NCBI RefSeq assembly: GCF_001544475.1
Contig: NZ_FCNW02000009.1
Span: 1-64,000, forward strand
Direction of reading: 5' to 3'
Length of the DNA stretch: 64,000 bases
From: Caballeronia humi
GTDB taxonomy: Bacteria > Pseudomonadota > Gammaproteobacteria > Burkholderiales > Burkholderiaceae
Made by a program: the position numbers and the translations under genes. This document shows positions 1 to 8,467 of this stretch, piece after piece. The notes beneath the pieces are model-generated. The model did not search any database. It was not told where the DNA came from and saw nothing but the letters and a program-made list of their open reading frames with translations. Every line of letters begins with the position of its first letter. Position 1 is the first letter of the stretch.

Positions 1-183
1 AGCGAATCGCAGTTCGCATACTGGGAGCACACACAGTTGATCATCGATTGCGTGAAGGGCAACGGCGGCATGTTCTCGCTTGAGCGGCCCACGGGTCTGC
101 GTTTTCTGACACGCTCGCGTCTTTATGACGACACCGAATGGGCGTGGCTCGAACAGCATCCCGTCGAGCACGTACAAAACTGA
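1..183 (+). CDS. C-terminal fragment of an unidentified protein
   Basis: An open frame runs from the left edge of the window to a TGA at 181-183 and gives the last 60 residues of a protein that begins outside the window. The fragment is rich in aromatic residues (EFAYWEH-like and EWAWLEQ-like stretches) and has no motif I recognise. Frame 1 is open from the first base and codon use is normal for this genome, so I take it as a real gene end. No function can be given. Confidence 0.55.
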   Translation, partial: SESQFAYWEHTQLIIDCVKGNGGMFSLERPTGLRFLTRSRLYDDTEWAWLEQHPVEHVQN

Positions 184-270
184 TCGCCTGTATGATCGCC
201 GGGTTGTTTCGAGGCGCATCGTCGACGGTGTGTGCACAACTTAAGTGATTTCTTCGAGGATTCCCACATC

Positions 271-1326
271 ATGGTGAAAGCATCTTCATACGCCGCGCAA
301 TCAGCCGAGTCGCCGCTCGGGCCGTTCGAAATCCAGCGACGCGACGTCAAGGAACATGACGTACGCATCGACATCCTGTATTGCGGCGTTTGCCATTCAG
401 ACTTGCACACGGTGCGCAACGAATGGGGCAACGCGGTATATCCGGTGGTGCCGGGGCACGAGATCGTTGGACGTGTGTCCGAGGTCGGTTCGCAAGTGAC
501 GAAGTTCAAGGTGGGTCAACTAGCGGGCGTCGGCTGCATGGTCGATTCGTGCCGCACCTGCGCGGCGTGCAAGGAAGGACTCGAGCAATACTGCGAAGGC
601 CCCGAGAGCTTCACGCAAACCTACAACTCGCCCGACAAGCATACAGGCGGCTTGACGTTCGGCGGTTATTCATCGTCGATCGTGGCCGACGAAGCCTTCA
701 CGCTGCGGATACCGGAAAACCTCGAACTCGCGGGCGTCGCGCCGCTCTTGTGCGCGGGCATCACGACGTACTCGCCGTTGCGTCACTGGAATGTGCAGAA
801 GGGCCACAAGGTGGGCATCGTGGGGCTCGGCGGGCTCGGGCACATGGGCGTGAAAATCGCGGCGGCCTTGGGCGCGCATGTCGTGCTGTTCACGACATCG
901 CCGGGCAAGATCGAAGATGGCAAGCGACTCGGAGCGCATGAAGTCGTGGTCTCGAAGGACCCGGATCAAATGTCCGCGCACGCGAACAGCTTCGACTTCA
1001 TTCTGAACACCGTAGCGGCGTCGCATGACCTCGATCAGTTCGTTGCGCTGCTCAAGCGTGACGGGACGATGACGCTCGTCGGCGCGCCCGAGCATCCGCA
1101 CCCGTCTCCGTCGGTCATGAACATGATCTTCAAGCGGCGCTCGCTGGCGGGATCGCTGATTGGTGGCGTTGCTGAGACGCAGGAGATGCTCGATTTCTGC
1201 GGCAAGCACGGCATAACGTCCGACATCGAGATGATCAGGATCGACCAGATCAACGAGGCCTATGAACGAATGCTCAAGAGCGATGTGAAGTATCGCTTCG
1301 TCATCGACATGGCTTCTCTCAATTAA
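271..1326 (+). CDS. Zinc-dependent NAD(P) alcohol dehydrogenase, cinnamyl-alcohol/YahK type
   Basis: A cytoplasmic medium-chain dehydrogenase of 351 residues that reduces aldehydes to alcohols with NAD(P)H. Catalytic zinc ligands are visible as C41 in GVCHSD, H63 in PGHE and C161. The structural zinc site is C94, C97, C100 and C108. The nucleotide-binding loop is GLGGLG at about 185-190. The length matches the family (about 350). I start at ATG 271, which has GAGGA about 11 bases upstream, rather than at the upstream GTG 232, which would add 13 residues absent from the family. The gene stands alone between an unidentified gene and a convergent secreted protein. The subfamily (YahK/CAD-like) is sure; the physiological aldehyde is unknown. 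Confidence 0.9.
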   Translation: MVKASSYAAQSAESPLGPFEIQRRDVKEHDVRIDILYCGVCHSDLHTVRNEWGNAVYPVVPGHEIVGRVSEVGSQVTKFKVGQLAGVGCMVDSCRTCAACKEGLEQYCEGPESFTQTYNSPDKHTGGLTFGGYSSSIVADEAFTLRIPENLELAGVAPLLCAGITTYSPLRHWNVQKGHKVGIVGLGGLGHMGVKIAAALGAHVVLFTTSPGKIEDGKRLGAHEVVVSKDPDQMSAHANSFDFILNTVAASHDLDQFVALLKRDGTMTLVGAPEHPHPSPSVMNMIFKRRSLAGSLIGGVAETQEMLDFCGKHGITSDIEMIRIDQINEAYERMLKSDVKYRFVIDMASLN

Positions 1327-1381
1327 CGTAACGCAGAACGCAAAGGGTCGCGCCACGAGCGCGATCTTTTTCGTAAGGCCG

Positions 1382-1849
1382 CTATTGCCGAGGCGCAGGC
1401 GTGTTCGTCGTCCACGTATCGCGATACATTTTCCAGTGCCCGTTCACGCGCTTCCAGATCACGATGTAGTCGCCCGCGTCGTACACCTTGCCTGCTTCGC
1501 CGGGGACCATCCATTTGCCGACTTCATACGCCGTGTCGCCGCGCGCTTCCAGTTCGACTGTGCTGAGTTTTATTGCCTTGAATCCCGAGTTGATTGCTTC
1601 CTGCCAATACGCAGTGATCGCTTTGTGTCCGCTCACTACCTGACCGTTGGCCGGAAGAAGTTTCGCGTTATCAGAATACGTGGAAGCAATGCCGGCCGCA
1701 TCGCCACGGCTCACAGCCTTTTCAAAAACCTTGTTGCTTGCTTCGACCGACGTTCGCACGTTGCCTTGCGCAAGCGCGGCAGCTTCGACACTGCAAAGCG
1801 CAACAAAGATTGCGACTGAAGCGAATGCTGCTTTCAATGTGCGATGCAT
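1382..1849 (-). CDS. Secreted SnoaL/DUF4440-like (NTF2-fold) protein
   Basis: A 155-residue protein with a signal peptide (basic MHRTLK start, hydrophobic run, cleavage probably near ALAQ at 25-28) and a compact NTF2-like domain. The pattern is typical of the SgcJ/DUF4440 group: an N-terminal helix with AVSRGDAAGIASTYSDNAKLL, a middle segment ending in YWQEAI, and a C-terminal sheet with WKRVNGHWKMYRDTW. Such proteins are small periplasmic binding or enzyme-like domains and no specific reaction can be assigned. It is transcribed convergently towards the alcohol dehydrogenase and has no obvious operon partner. Confidence 0.8.
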   Translation of the reverse strand: MHRTLKAAFASVAIFVALCSVEAAALAQGNVRTSVEASNKVFEKAVSRGDAAGIASTYSDNAKLLPANGQVVSGHKAITAYWQEAINSGFKAIKLSTVELEARGDTAYEVGKWMVPGEAGKVYDAGDYIVIWKRVNGHWKMYRDTWTTNTPAPRQ

Positions 1850-2002
1850 ACGTCCCCCTCCGGTCGACTACATCATCTGGAAGGTTAACGTAAGCGTTTC
1901 GCGACACCAAAACTTTATGCTGCATGTATGTGCGGTGGACCGCAAATCGTTTGCAACCGGGGAGGGACGGGATTCACTCCCCGGCGATCATCCTCAATCG
2001 AA

Positions 2003-2737
2003 TCACGCCACTTCCTCGGTCTGCGCCACGCGCGGCAGCATCCGGTCGAATTCCCGCTTGACGATGCCATAGCATTCGCATGCACGTGCTTCGAGTCCTG
2101 CACGGTCGAGCACTTTGATGCAGCCGCGGCTGTGATGAATCAAACCGTCGTCATGCAGCTTGCCCGCCGCTTCCGTCACGCCTTCGCGACGCACGCCCAG
2201 CATGTCGGCGATCATCTGTTGCGTCACTTGCAGCGAGTCCGACGGCGTACGGTCGATCTCGATCAAAAGCCAGCGGCACAACTGCTTGCTCAGCGAATGG
2301 TGACGATTGCACGCGGCGGTTTGCGCAACCTGCGTCAGCAGGGCTTGCATATAAAGCAGCATCAGGCGGCGCAGGAAGTCCGAGCGTTCGAACTGGTCAC
2401 GCAGCGCGCTTGCGCTCATGCGATAAGCGAAACCGGGGCATTGAACCTGTACGCGGGTCGGCATCGTATCGCCGCCAGTCAGGATCGGAACGCCCGTCAT
2501 CCCTTCACGGCCGACCGCCGCGATTTCGACCGAGCCGCCGTCTTCCATCGTATGCAGAAGCGAGACGACGGCTGTCGTCGGAAAATACACGTGATGAATG
2601 CGTTGTCCCGAATCGCACAGCAACTGGCCGGTACGAAGCTGAACGAGTTCCAGGTGAGGCGTCAGCGCTTGCCATTCGTGCGCCGGAAGCGCGCCCAACA
2701 GATGATTGCCGTGCAGGTCCGATTTAAGGGTCAACAT
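2003..2737 (-). CDS. Crp/Fnr family transcriptional regulator
   Basis: A 244-residue regulator with an N-terminal cyclic-nucleotide-binding-type beta roll (HHVYFPTTAVVSLL, then VEIAAVGREGMTGVPIL) and a C-terminal winged helix (VTQQMIADMLGVRREGVTEAAGKL, then GLIHHSRGCIKVLD). The sensor half lacks the cysteine cluster of Fnr, so it is not an iron-sulfur oxygen sensor. The VGREGMTG form is common in Burkholderia and rhizobial Crp-like proteins of unknown effector. I start at ATG 2737 (MLTLKSDLHGN); the frame continues upstream but the extra residues are basic and unlike the family. It is monocistronic, with a long gene-free region on its promoter side. Confidence 0.88.
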   Translation of the reverse strand: MLTLKSDLHGNHLLGALPAHEWQALTPHLELVQLRTGQLLCDSGQRIHHVYFPTTAVVSLLHTMEDGGSVEIAAVGREGMTGVPILTGGDTMPTRVQVQCPGFAYRMSASALRDQFERSDFLRRLMLLYMQALLTQVAQTAACNRHHSLSKQLCRWLLIEIDRTPSDSLQVTQQMIADMLGVRREGVTEAAGKLHDDGLIHHSRGCIKVLDRAGLEARACECYGIVKREFDRMLPRVAQTEEVA

Positions 2738-3678
2738 TTTTTTCTTCTCTTTTTTGCGCTGTGCGCCGTACTTTTTATTCCGGTCAACTCCGCGCCTTGC
2801 GATGCTCTGACGGCATCCATCGAGATCGCGTTGCTGACCAGCCCCGTAAGCAGCTCCGTCACGGTCGTTGGCTTGATATGGGTTTCGACCGCAACGAGTG
2901 CTGCACCACATACTTAGCGAAGACTGTGCCAGGGGGCGTCAATCCCAATGCCAGCAAGGAACGGGCTGAAATATGCCGCACCGCACACAGCGGGCTGACC
3001 GGGTTTTGTTGCATTCGTGAACCGTCAAGCCGCGTTAAGGGGCAATCTGTATGAGCAGGCGGTCACACGCTTTGATCGGCCTAATGCCCGGCTGGAAGCC
3101 CGGCCAGCATGTAAATGTCCGCTGAATGCCGGGTCAAAACGCGCGATGGCGAAGGCATTTGTACGGTGTTTGAAAAACGATACAAATTTGGTCAACGATT
3201 CGATGCGTCTCACGAGGACTTCGCGCTTTGGATGAACTCGACGCAAGCGGGGCGCGGATAGACGGCTATTGGTCATTCATTCGATTGGCGCGGCGCCGAC
3301 CGATTTACCGCGTGGGCGTAAATCGAAAAACGTTGCATTCTTGGCAACTAGCGGACTTTGCCGTTCTAAACGGCGGGTGGCGCGCCGTACGGACCAGCAT
3401 CGCGCGCTCGGATGCGCGGCCGTTAGCGAAATTAATGCTCACCACATCCAAGGCATGAGTGTCTGTTCCCAGCCGACATTGCGCGGTGCGCTGTTGTTTT
3501 TGGCCCTAGTAGTCAGCGCCTCCAGGCGTTGGAGTGCGTTGGAGAAATCACGGAAGCGAACACGCTACGTCAGTTATTCGACGTTTTTCGTGTTTTGCGG
3601 CATTGGCATGGGGCGTGCAAACGTTAAACCGAGCGTCTTACCGTCGCTCCTTTTCCCATTCACTCCGTGGAGACCAGT
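2738..3678. other. Gene-free stretch of about 940 bases
   Basis: Between the Crp/Fnr start and the small peptide gene at 3679 I find no frame with a good ribosome site, plausible codon use or recognisable motif. It is noticeably more AT-rich than the flanking genes. It must hold the Crp/Fnr promoter near 2740-2900 and the peptide gene promoter near 3600-3660, but I cannot fix hexamers with confidence. Confidence 0.5.
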
Positions 3679-3918
3679 ATGAACACCCTCAGAATCACCG
3701 ATTTGCCCGCTGCCGAAACAATGGACCACAAGGCAATGTCCGCCGTACGCGGCGGCATCGCGTATATAACGAAGCCCGGCACTTCGCCTGTCGGCCCGGG
3801 CGGGCTTCCTCCGCTCGACTCGCTGCCGTATCCCTTCGGTTCGGTTTTCAAGGATCTGCATTTGCCGGGCTGGCCTCAATCGCCCGCGCATCCGGCGCTC
3901 GATCCACGATTGCAATAG
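3679..3918 (+). CDS. Small peptide with a double-glycine leader-like N-terminus
   Basis: A 79-residue product from ATG 3679, preceded by GGAGA with 5-base spacing. The first 24-25 residues have the form of a short acidic helix ending in KAMSAVRGG. That resembles the double-glycine leader of peptides exported and trimmed by C39-peptidase ABC transporters. The rest is unusually rich in proline and glycine (SPVGPGGLPPLDSLPYPFG), with no cysteine. Proteins with the shape of a DL..xELDxxAMxxVRGG leader occur in Burkholderia and are usually left as hypothetical. No C39 transporter or modifying enzyme is present here, so export is inference. The nearest genes are exported alpha/beta hydrolases. Confidence 0.65.
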   Translation: MNTLRITDLPAAETMDHKAMSAVRGGIAYITKPGTSPVGPGGLPPLDSLPYPFGSVFKDLHLPGWPQSPAHPALDPRLQ

Positions 3919-4073
3919 AGAAGCCTCCGAGCAGCCTCGGTGGCCGAGGCTGCCGCTTATGTGGCAACACGTTCGACCGCGTCGCACGACTTCACCGGAA
4001 AACTCGTACGGCAAATGTTTCGCGCGACTTCATCATGGCCTTCATCACCACAACGATCTCAACGGAGAAGGCA

Positions 4074-5003
4074 ATGAACATCATCACTCGCATCGCGCGG
4101 CATGTCGGCGCCGCGCTTCTCTTCGCGGCAACACTTCATACACCCGCGCACGCTGCGCCGGCCCCGTCGATACAAGCTCATTCGATCAAGGCGAACGGCG
4201 TCGAGCTGAACTATCTCGAAGCGGGAGCGGGCACGGACGGTACGCCCGTCGTGCTCCTGCACGGCTACACGGAAACGAGCCACATGTGGCTGCCGCTGAT
4301 GAAGCAGCTCGACGGAAGACACGTCGTGATCGCGCCCGATTTGCCGGGCGCGGGCAACTCGTCGATGCCTGCAAGCGGCTACGACAAGAAAACGATGGCG
4401 CAGGACATCCACGCAATGGTTCACGCGCTCGGCTATCGCAAGGTGAAGCTCGTCGGTCACGACATCGGCCTGATGGTGGCCTACGCATACGCCGCGCAGT
4501 ATCCGGACGAAGTGGATAGCATTGTGCTGATGGATGCGTTCTTGCCGGGCGTTGGCGACTGGCAGAAGGTCTGGCTGTTGCGCGACAAGTGGCACTTCAA
4601 CTTTTACGGAGACACACCGGAGAAGCTGGTGCAGGGACGCGAGCGCATCTACTTCGAGCACTTCTGGAACGACTTCGCGGCCGATCCTTCGCATGCGATG
4701 CCCGAGGCGGACCGCCGTCTCTATGCTGCCGCTTACGCGCAGCCCGGCCGGATGCGTGCGGGCTTCGAATACTTCCACACGTTCAGCCAGGATGCGCAGG
4801 ACTTCGCGGGCTTTGCGAAGACGCCCCTGCCGATGCCCATGCTCGTCCTCGCAGGCGAAAAGGCCTCGGGCACTTTTTTGATCGATCAGGCGCGGCTGGT
4901 GGCGCCTGACGTGCGCGGCGTCATCGTCAAGGGCAGCGGGCATTGGCTGCTTGAAGAGGCGCCGGCGCAGACTATCGCTGAGCTCGTGAAGTTCATCGAC
5001 TGA
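4074..5003 (+). CDS. Exported alpha/beta hydrolase, epoxide-hydrolase/dehalogenase-like
   Basis: A 309-residue alpha/beta hydrolase with a Sec signal peptide (cleavage near AHA at 25-27). The oxyanion motif is LLHGY at 61-65. The nucleophile elbow reads VGHDIG with Asp130 rather than Ser, which puts it with epoxide hydrolases and haloalkane dehalogenases, not esterases. The catalytic histidine is H290 in GSGHWLLEEAP. The start is ATG 4074 with GGAG 6-7 bases upstream; a longer open frame upstream has no family support. It lies 235 bases before a second exported epoxide hydrolase on the same strand. The substrate is not predictable. Confidence 0.85.
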   Translation: MNIITRIARHVGAALLFAATLHTPAHAAPAPSIQAHSIKANGVELNYLEAGAGTDGTPVVLLHGYTETSHMWLPLMKQLDGRHVVIAPDLPGAGNSSMPASGYDKKTMAQDIHAMVHALGYRKVKLVGHDIGLMVAYAYAAQYPDEVDSIVLMDAFLPGVGDWQKVWLLRDKWHFNFYGDTPEKLVQGRERIYFEHFWNDFAADPSHAMPEADRRLYAAAYAQPGRMRAGFEYFHTFSQDAQDFAGFAKTPLPMPMLVLAGEKASGTFLIDQARLVAPDVRGVIVKGSGHWLLEEAPAQTIAELVKFID

Positions 5004-5238
5004 CGAGGCATCTATGGCATCGAGCATCGCCGCGGGACGTTGCTCTTGTTCCGGATCAGCACAAGTGTTGTACTCCCGCGGGCGTTTACGCTCACTGCTT
5101 CCCTGCAGATAATGCCTGCAACTACCGCGAACCAGAGTTAGCGGCCGACGAAGGCAGTGATGATGGGCAATTAAGAAAGCATTTGCTCGGGATTTGCATC
5201 GCTCCTTCCATCCAGGGACTTTGCAAACAGGAGCTTGT

Positions 5239-6564
5239 ATGTCAAACGATCCTCTTCCACAAATTTCGTCGCGCCGCCGATTCATCGGTGTGGCTGCGGC
5301 GGCCGTAGTCGCGGGCTCATTGAGCCGGCTCGCTTTTGCAGACACCGACCAATCAATCGCTCAACTCGCACCGCCTGCGGCCAACGACAAGACGGCGCTT
5401 CGTCCGCTTCGCGTGCACGTACCGGAATCGCAACTCGCCGACTTGCGACGCCGCATCAAGGCGACGCGGTGGCCCGAGCGCGAAACGGTAACGGATGCAT
5501 CGCAAGGCGTGCAGCTCGCGACGATGCAAAGACTCGCGCGTTATTGGGAATCGAGCTATGACTGGCGCAAGGTCGAAGCGAAGCTGAATGCGCTGCCGCA
5601 ATTCGTGACCGAGATCGATGGACTCGATATTCACTTCATCCACGTTCGTTCGAAACAGGCGAATGCGTTACCGCTTATCGTCACACACGGCTGGCCCGGT
5701 TCGATCATCGAGCAACTCAAGATCATCGATCCGTTGACCAATCCGACCGCGCATGGCGGCAACGCTTCGGACGCGTTCGATATCGTGATTCCGTCGCTGC
5801 CGGGCTATGGGTTTTCAGGCAAGCCGACGGCGACCGGCTGGGATCCCGCTCGCATCGCACGCGCGTGGGTCGCGTTGATGAAGCGCCTCGGATACACGCG
5901 CTATGTCGCGCAAGGCGGCGATTGGGGGAACGCTGTCACCGAACAGATGGCGTTGCTGGCGCCGCCGGAATTGCTGGCCATTCACACCAACATGCCAGCC
6001 ACGGTCCCCGACGACATCGCAAACGCACTCAAGTCGGGCGCCCCGGCACCGGCCGGCCTCTCGGATGACGAGAAGCACGCGTACGATCAACTCGATTTCT
6101 TCTACAAGCACGGGCTTGGATACGCGCAGGAGATGGCGGGCCGCCCGCAAACGCTTTACGCGCTCGAAGATTCACCCGTCGGTCTCGCCGCATGGATACT
6201 CGATCACGATGCGAGCAGTCAGGCGCTCATCGCACGCGTGTTCGATGGTCAGTCCGAGGGCCTCTCGCGCGATGACATCCTCGACAACATCACGCTCTAT
6301 TGGCTGACGAACACGGCGGTCTCTTCGGCTCGTTTGTATTGGGAAAACAAGCTCAACTTCTTTGCGCCGAAGCATGTCACGATTCCCGTCGCCGTCAGCG
6401 TCTTTCCTGACGAGATCTACGCGGCGCCGCGTAGCTGGACCGAGAAGGCGTATCCTCAACTGATTCATTACAACCGTCTGCCCAAAGGCGGGCACTTCGC
6501 GGCGTGGGAACAGCCGCGCGCTTTCACTGAAGAGGTGCGCGTGAGCTTTCGATCGTTGCGGTGA
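5239..6564 (+). CDS. Tat-exported epoxide hydrolase (EHN family)
   Basis: A 441-residue protein with a twin-arginine signal (SRRRFIG at 11-17, hydrophobic segment to about 34), an epoxide hydrolase N-terminal domain (about 54-165, starting RPLRVHVPESQL) and an alpha/beta hydrolase core. Catalytic features seen: HGWPG at 150-154 (oxyanion), GGDWG with nucleophile D228, and H419 in KGGHFAAWEQP. It would open epoxides to diols, after export folded with no cofactor. ATG 5239 has AGGAG at the right distance. It is a close paralogue of the minus-strand gene at 23445-24812: the N-domain is nearly identical in wording. Confidence 0.88.
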   Translation: MSNDPLPQISSRRRFIGVAAAAVVAGSLSRLAFADTDQSIAQLAPPAANDKTALRPLRVHVPESQLADLRRRIKATRWPERETVTDASQGVQLATMQRLARYWESSYDWRKVEAKLNALPQFVTEIDGLDIHFIHVRSKQANALPLIVTHGWPGSIIEQLKIIDPLTNPTAHGGNASDAFDIVIPSLPGYGFSGKPTATGWDPARIARAWVALMKRLGYTRYVAQGGDWGNAVTEQMALLAPPELLAIHTNMPATVPDDIANALKSGAPAPAGLSDDEKHAYDQLDFFYKHGLGYAQEMAGRPQTLYALEDSPVGLAAWILDHDASSQALIARVFDGQSEGLSRDDILDNITLYWLTNTAVSSARLYWENKLNFFAPKHVTIPVAVSVFPDEIYAAPRSWTEKAYPQLIHYNRLPKGGHFAAWEQPRAFTEEVRVSFRSLR

Positions 6565-6580
6565 CGGCGAGTTAGGCCAT

Positions 6581-6856
6581 CTATGACAACAGTGACCGCG
6601 CTTGTTCAAGCAACGCATGTGACGCCTCAAAAGCGTTGCGTCCTGCCAGATCAAGCGCGGCTTGCGCGGTGAGTGCGAACAGCCGGTCGTCGGATGTCGT
6701 TGTCGTTGCCGAATCAAGCGCTGGATTGTCGTAACGGCGAAAGAATGCGAGCAACTGGAACGCATCCAGCCGCCCATCGGAAGGACCCGCCTTCGCCAGT
6801 ATTTCGGCGGCTGCAGCCAACTGCCGTATTGCTGCGAGGAATTCAGCGCGTTGCAT
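6581..6856 (-). CDS. Small helical hypothetical protein
   Basis: A 91-residue, mostly helical, acidic protein beginning MQRAEFLAAIRQL and ending ALLEQARSLLS. There is no signal peptide, membrane segment or known motif. Codon use is in keeping with neighbours and the gene is convergent with the epoxide hydrolase, leaving 16 bases between stops. I consider it probably real but cannot name a function. Confidence 0.5.
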   Translation of the reverse strand: MQRAEFLAAIRQLAAAAEILAKAGPSDGRLDAFQLLAFFRRYDNPALDSATTTTSDDRLFALTAQAALDLAGRNAFEASHALLEQARSLLS

Positions 6857-7012
6857 TTGATTGGTCGAAAGTTAGACGAACTTCGTGAGTTTAGGGCCAG
6901 GTCGGCGGACACGCGAGAAATTCGTCGCGTTCGCGCATCGTCACGCTCATCGTGCATTACACTGCAAATCCCCGCAGCAAAACTCCAGCCTTGAGCATTG
7001 GGAGACCTTCTG

Positions 7013-7387
7013 ATGAAAGTCCTCGTGGTCGACGATTACCGCACTACCACCGACTTGCTCGCCGACGTCGCATGCTCCATGGGTCATGCTGTCACGCGAG
7101 CCTACACCGGCAAGGAGGCATTGGTCGCGGCCAATGGCGAAGGCGCGTTCGAGCTGATTCTTCTGGATATTGGTTTGCCCGACATGAACGGCCACGAGTT
7201 ATGCATGCGACTGCGTGCGTCGGAGAAGTACGCTTCGCGGCGCATCTTTTCTCTCACGGCGCACGACGACGTCCATGAGCGCTTCGATATGTCCTGCTTC
7301 GATGGCCAGCTTTCGAAGCCGCTGTCGCTCGAGTTGTTCGAGTCTCTGCTCTCGGGCAAGAAGCTCGCGGAGCAAAGCGCTCCATAA
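7013..7387 (+). CDS. Stand-alone response regulator receiver (CheY-like)
   Basis: A 124-residue single receiver domain without an output domain. All receiver signatures are present: the acidic pair D7-D8, phospho-acceptor D52 in LLDIGLPDMNG, T82 in LTAHD and K102 in SKPLS. The start at ATG 7013 has GGGAGA 9 bases upstream. No histidine kinase is next to it, so it is an orphan whose partner lies elsewhere. Such receivers often act as phosphate shuttles or are read by protein-protein contact. Confidence 0.9.
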   Translation: MKVLVVDDYRTTTDLLADVACSMGHAVTRAYTGKEALVAANGEGAFELILLDIGLPDMNGHELCMRLRASEKYASRRIFSLTAHDDVHERFDMSCFDGQLSKPLSLELFESLLSGKKLAEQSAP

Positions 7388-7394
7388 TCTTCCG

Positions 7395-7691
7395 TCAGTT
7401 GCAGCCGTATCCCGTACGGCGACTCCACCAGCAAATCGCCTGACCATCCGTGCATACGTACATGTTGCCCACGGTGTCGCATTGAACCGTTGATTGATGA
7501 CGTGTGGCCGGAGTGTCCTTCGCGATCTCCAGGTCCGACGAGGCCACCGCGGCCTCGGTTGCCGCACGAACCTTTGCAACGCCTTCGGCAGGCTTCTTTG
7601 CGGGCGCAGAGGCTGGCGTGACGCTACATGCCGAAAAGAGACAGCTAGTGCAGATCGATATCAGCTTCAAGTTGGTCGTCGATGAAAACAT
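7395..7691 (-). CDS. Small secreted protein, possible lipoprotein
   Basis: A 98-residue protein with a hydrophobic N-terminus ending in FSAC at about 18-21, which is a loose match to a lipobox (phenylalanine at -3 is unusual). Beyond it lies an alanine/lysine-rich linker and a C-terminal module with four cysteines (QCDTVGNMYVCTDG, then AICWWSRRTGYGC). The cysteines probably form disulfides in the envelope. The start at ATG 7691 follows AAGGGG at 8 bases. It is convergent with the response regulator, 7 bases apart. Function unknown. Confidence 0.65.
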   Translation of the reverse strand: MFSSTTNLKLISICTSCLFSACSVTPASAPAKKPAEGVAKVRAATEAAVASSDLEIAKDTPATRHQSTVQCDTVGNMYVCTDGQAICWWSRRTGYGCN

Positions 7692-7888
7692 GGCCGTTCC
7701 CCTTTTTTGTGACCGGCAGAATGCCTGAGTGTCTGTTGTGTGGTCTTGCGCACACGCTGCTATGACCCCAAGCATACGTCGAAGCGTCTCGCTATGCGCA
7801 ACGAAGAGCGGTAGTGAATTAGTTATCTGCCGCACGGAATAGAATGGTCGTTAGCCCCAGACTCGCCGCTAGAGGCTGGAGACCAATC

Positions 7889-8467
7889 ATGCTTAGAATT
7901 CTGGCAAACGCCATCTTGATCACGTCGATGCTGATCGCGTCATCGAGTCATGCGGAAGAGCCGTTTTACACCTCGGGTGATAGCGCAATCCGCGCATGCG
8001 CGGAGTTGACCGACTACACGCGGCGTCATTATGGACGCACGTTCGAATGCGATTCGTTCAATGATACCGGCCGTACAACGGGCGATAGCGTCGCCGTGCT
8101 CGATAGAGTGAATACGGTTGTCGCCGTGCTCAATTTCACCGTGTTGAATGAAGACCCTTCGTCGAATCGCAAGGGTTATTCGCTGTCGTCGGAAGACATG
8201 ACGCAATTCCTCGCACTGCTGTGGCAGCGAGGACTCACGACGACCGAGTGGCTCAAGATGAGCTTTGCACAGTCTCACTGGCATACGGAGCACGAGTATG
8301 CGACGGCGCTGCAACGGGCAGGCGATGACGCTGTGGCAAGAATGAAAATCGTCGCTGCGCATGAGCGCGATCTCGAGGCACATCGCCGAGTCAGTGAGCA
8401 AGTGATCGCCAAAGGTTACGCACTGGACCCTGTGGACATCGCCTACTTCAGCAAGACATCGCCTTAG
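7889..8467 (+). CDS. Secreted hypothetical protein
   Basis: A 192-residue protein with a clear Sec signal peptide (cleavage near SHA at about 22-24). The mature part contains two cysteines (ACAELTDY and FECDSFND) and a long C-terminal helix rich in alanine, arginine and glutamate. I do not recognise the family. ATG 7889 follows GGAGA at about 7 bases. Its stop overlaps by 4 bases the stop of the convergent LysR gene. Confidence 0.7.
   Translation: MLRILANAILITSMLIASSSHAEEPFYTSGDSAIRACAELTDYTRRHYGRTFECDSFNDTGRTTGDSVAVLDRVNTVVAVLNFTVLNEDPSSNRKGYSLSSEDMTQFLALLWQRGLTTTEWLKMSFAQSHWHTEHEYATALQRAGDDAVARMKIVAAHERDLEAHRRVSEQVIAKGYALDPVDIAYFSKTSP

Noticed and set aside
5030-5081. Inverted repeat CCGCGGGA ... 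TCCCGCGG after the first hydrolase
   Set aside because: Eight-base arms with a 36-base loop and no T tract; too weak to call a terminator.
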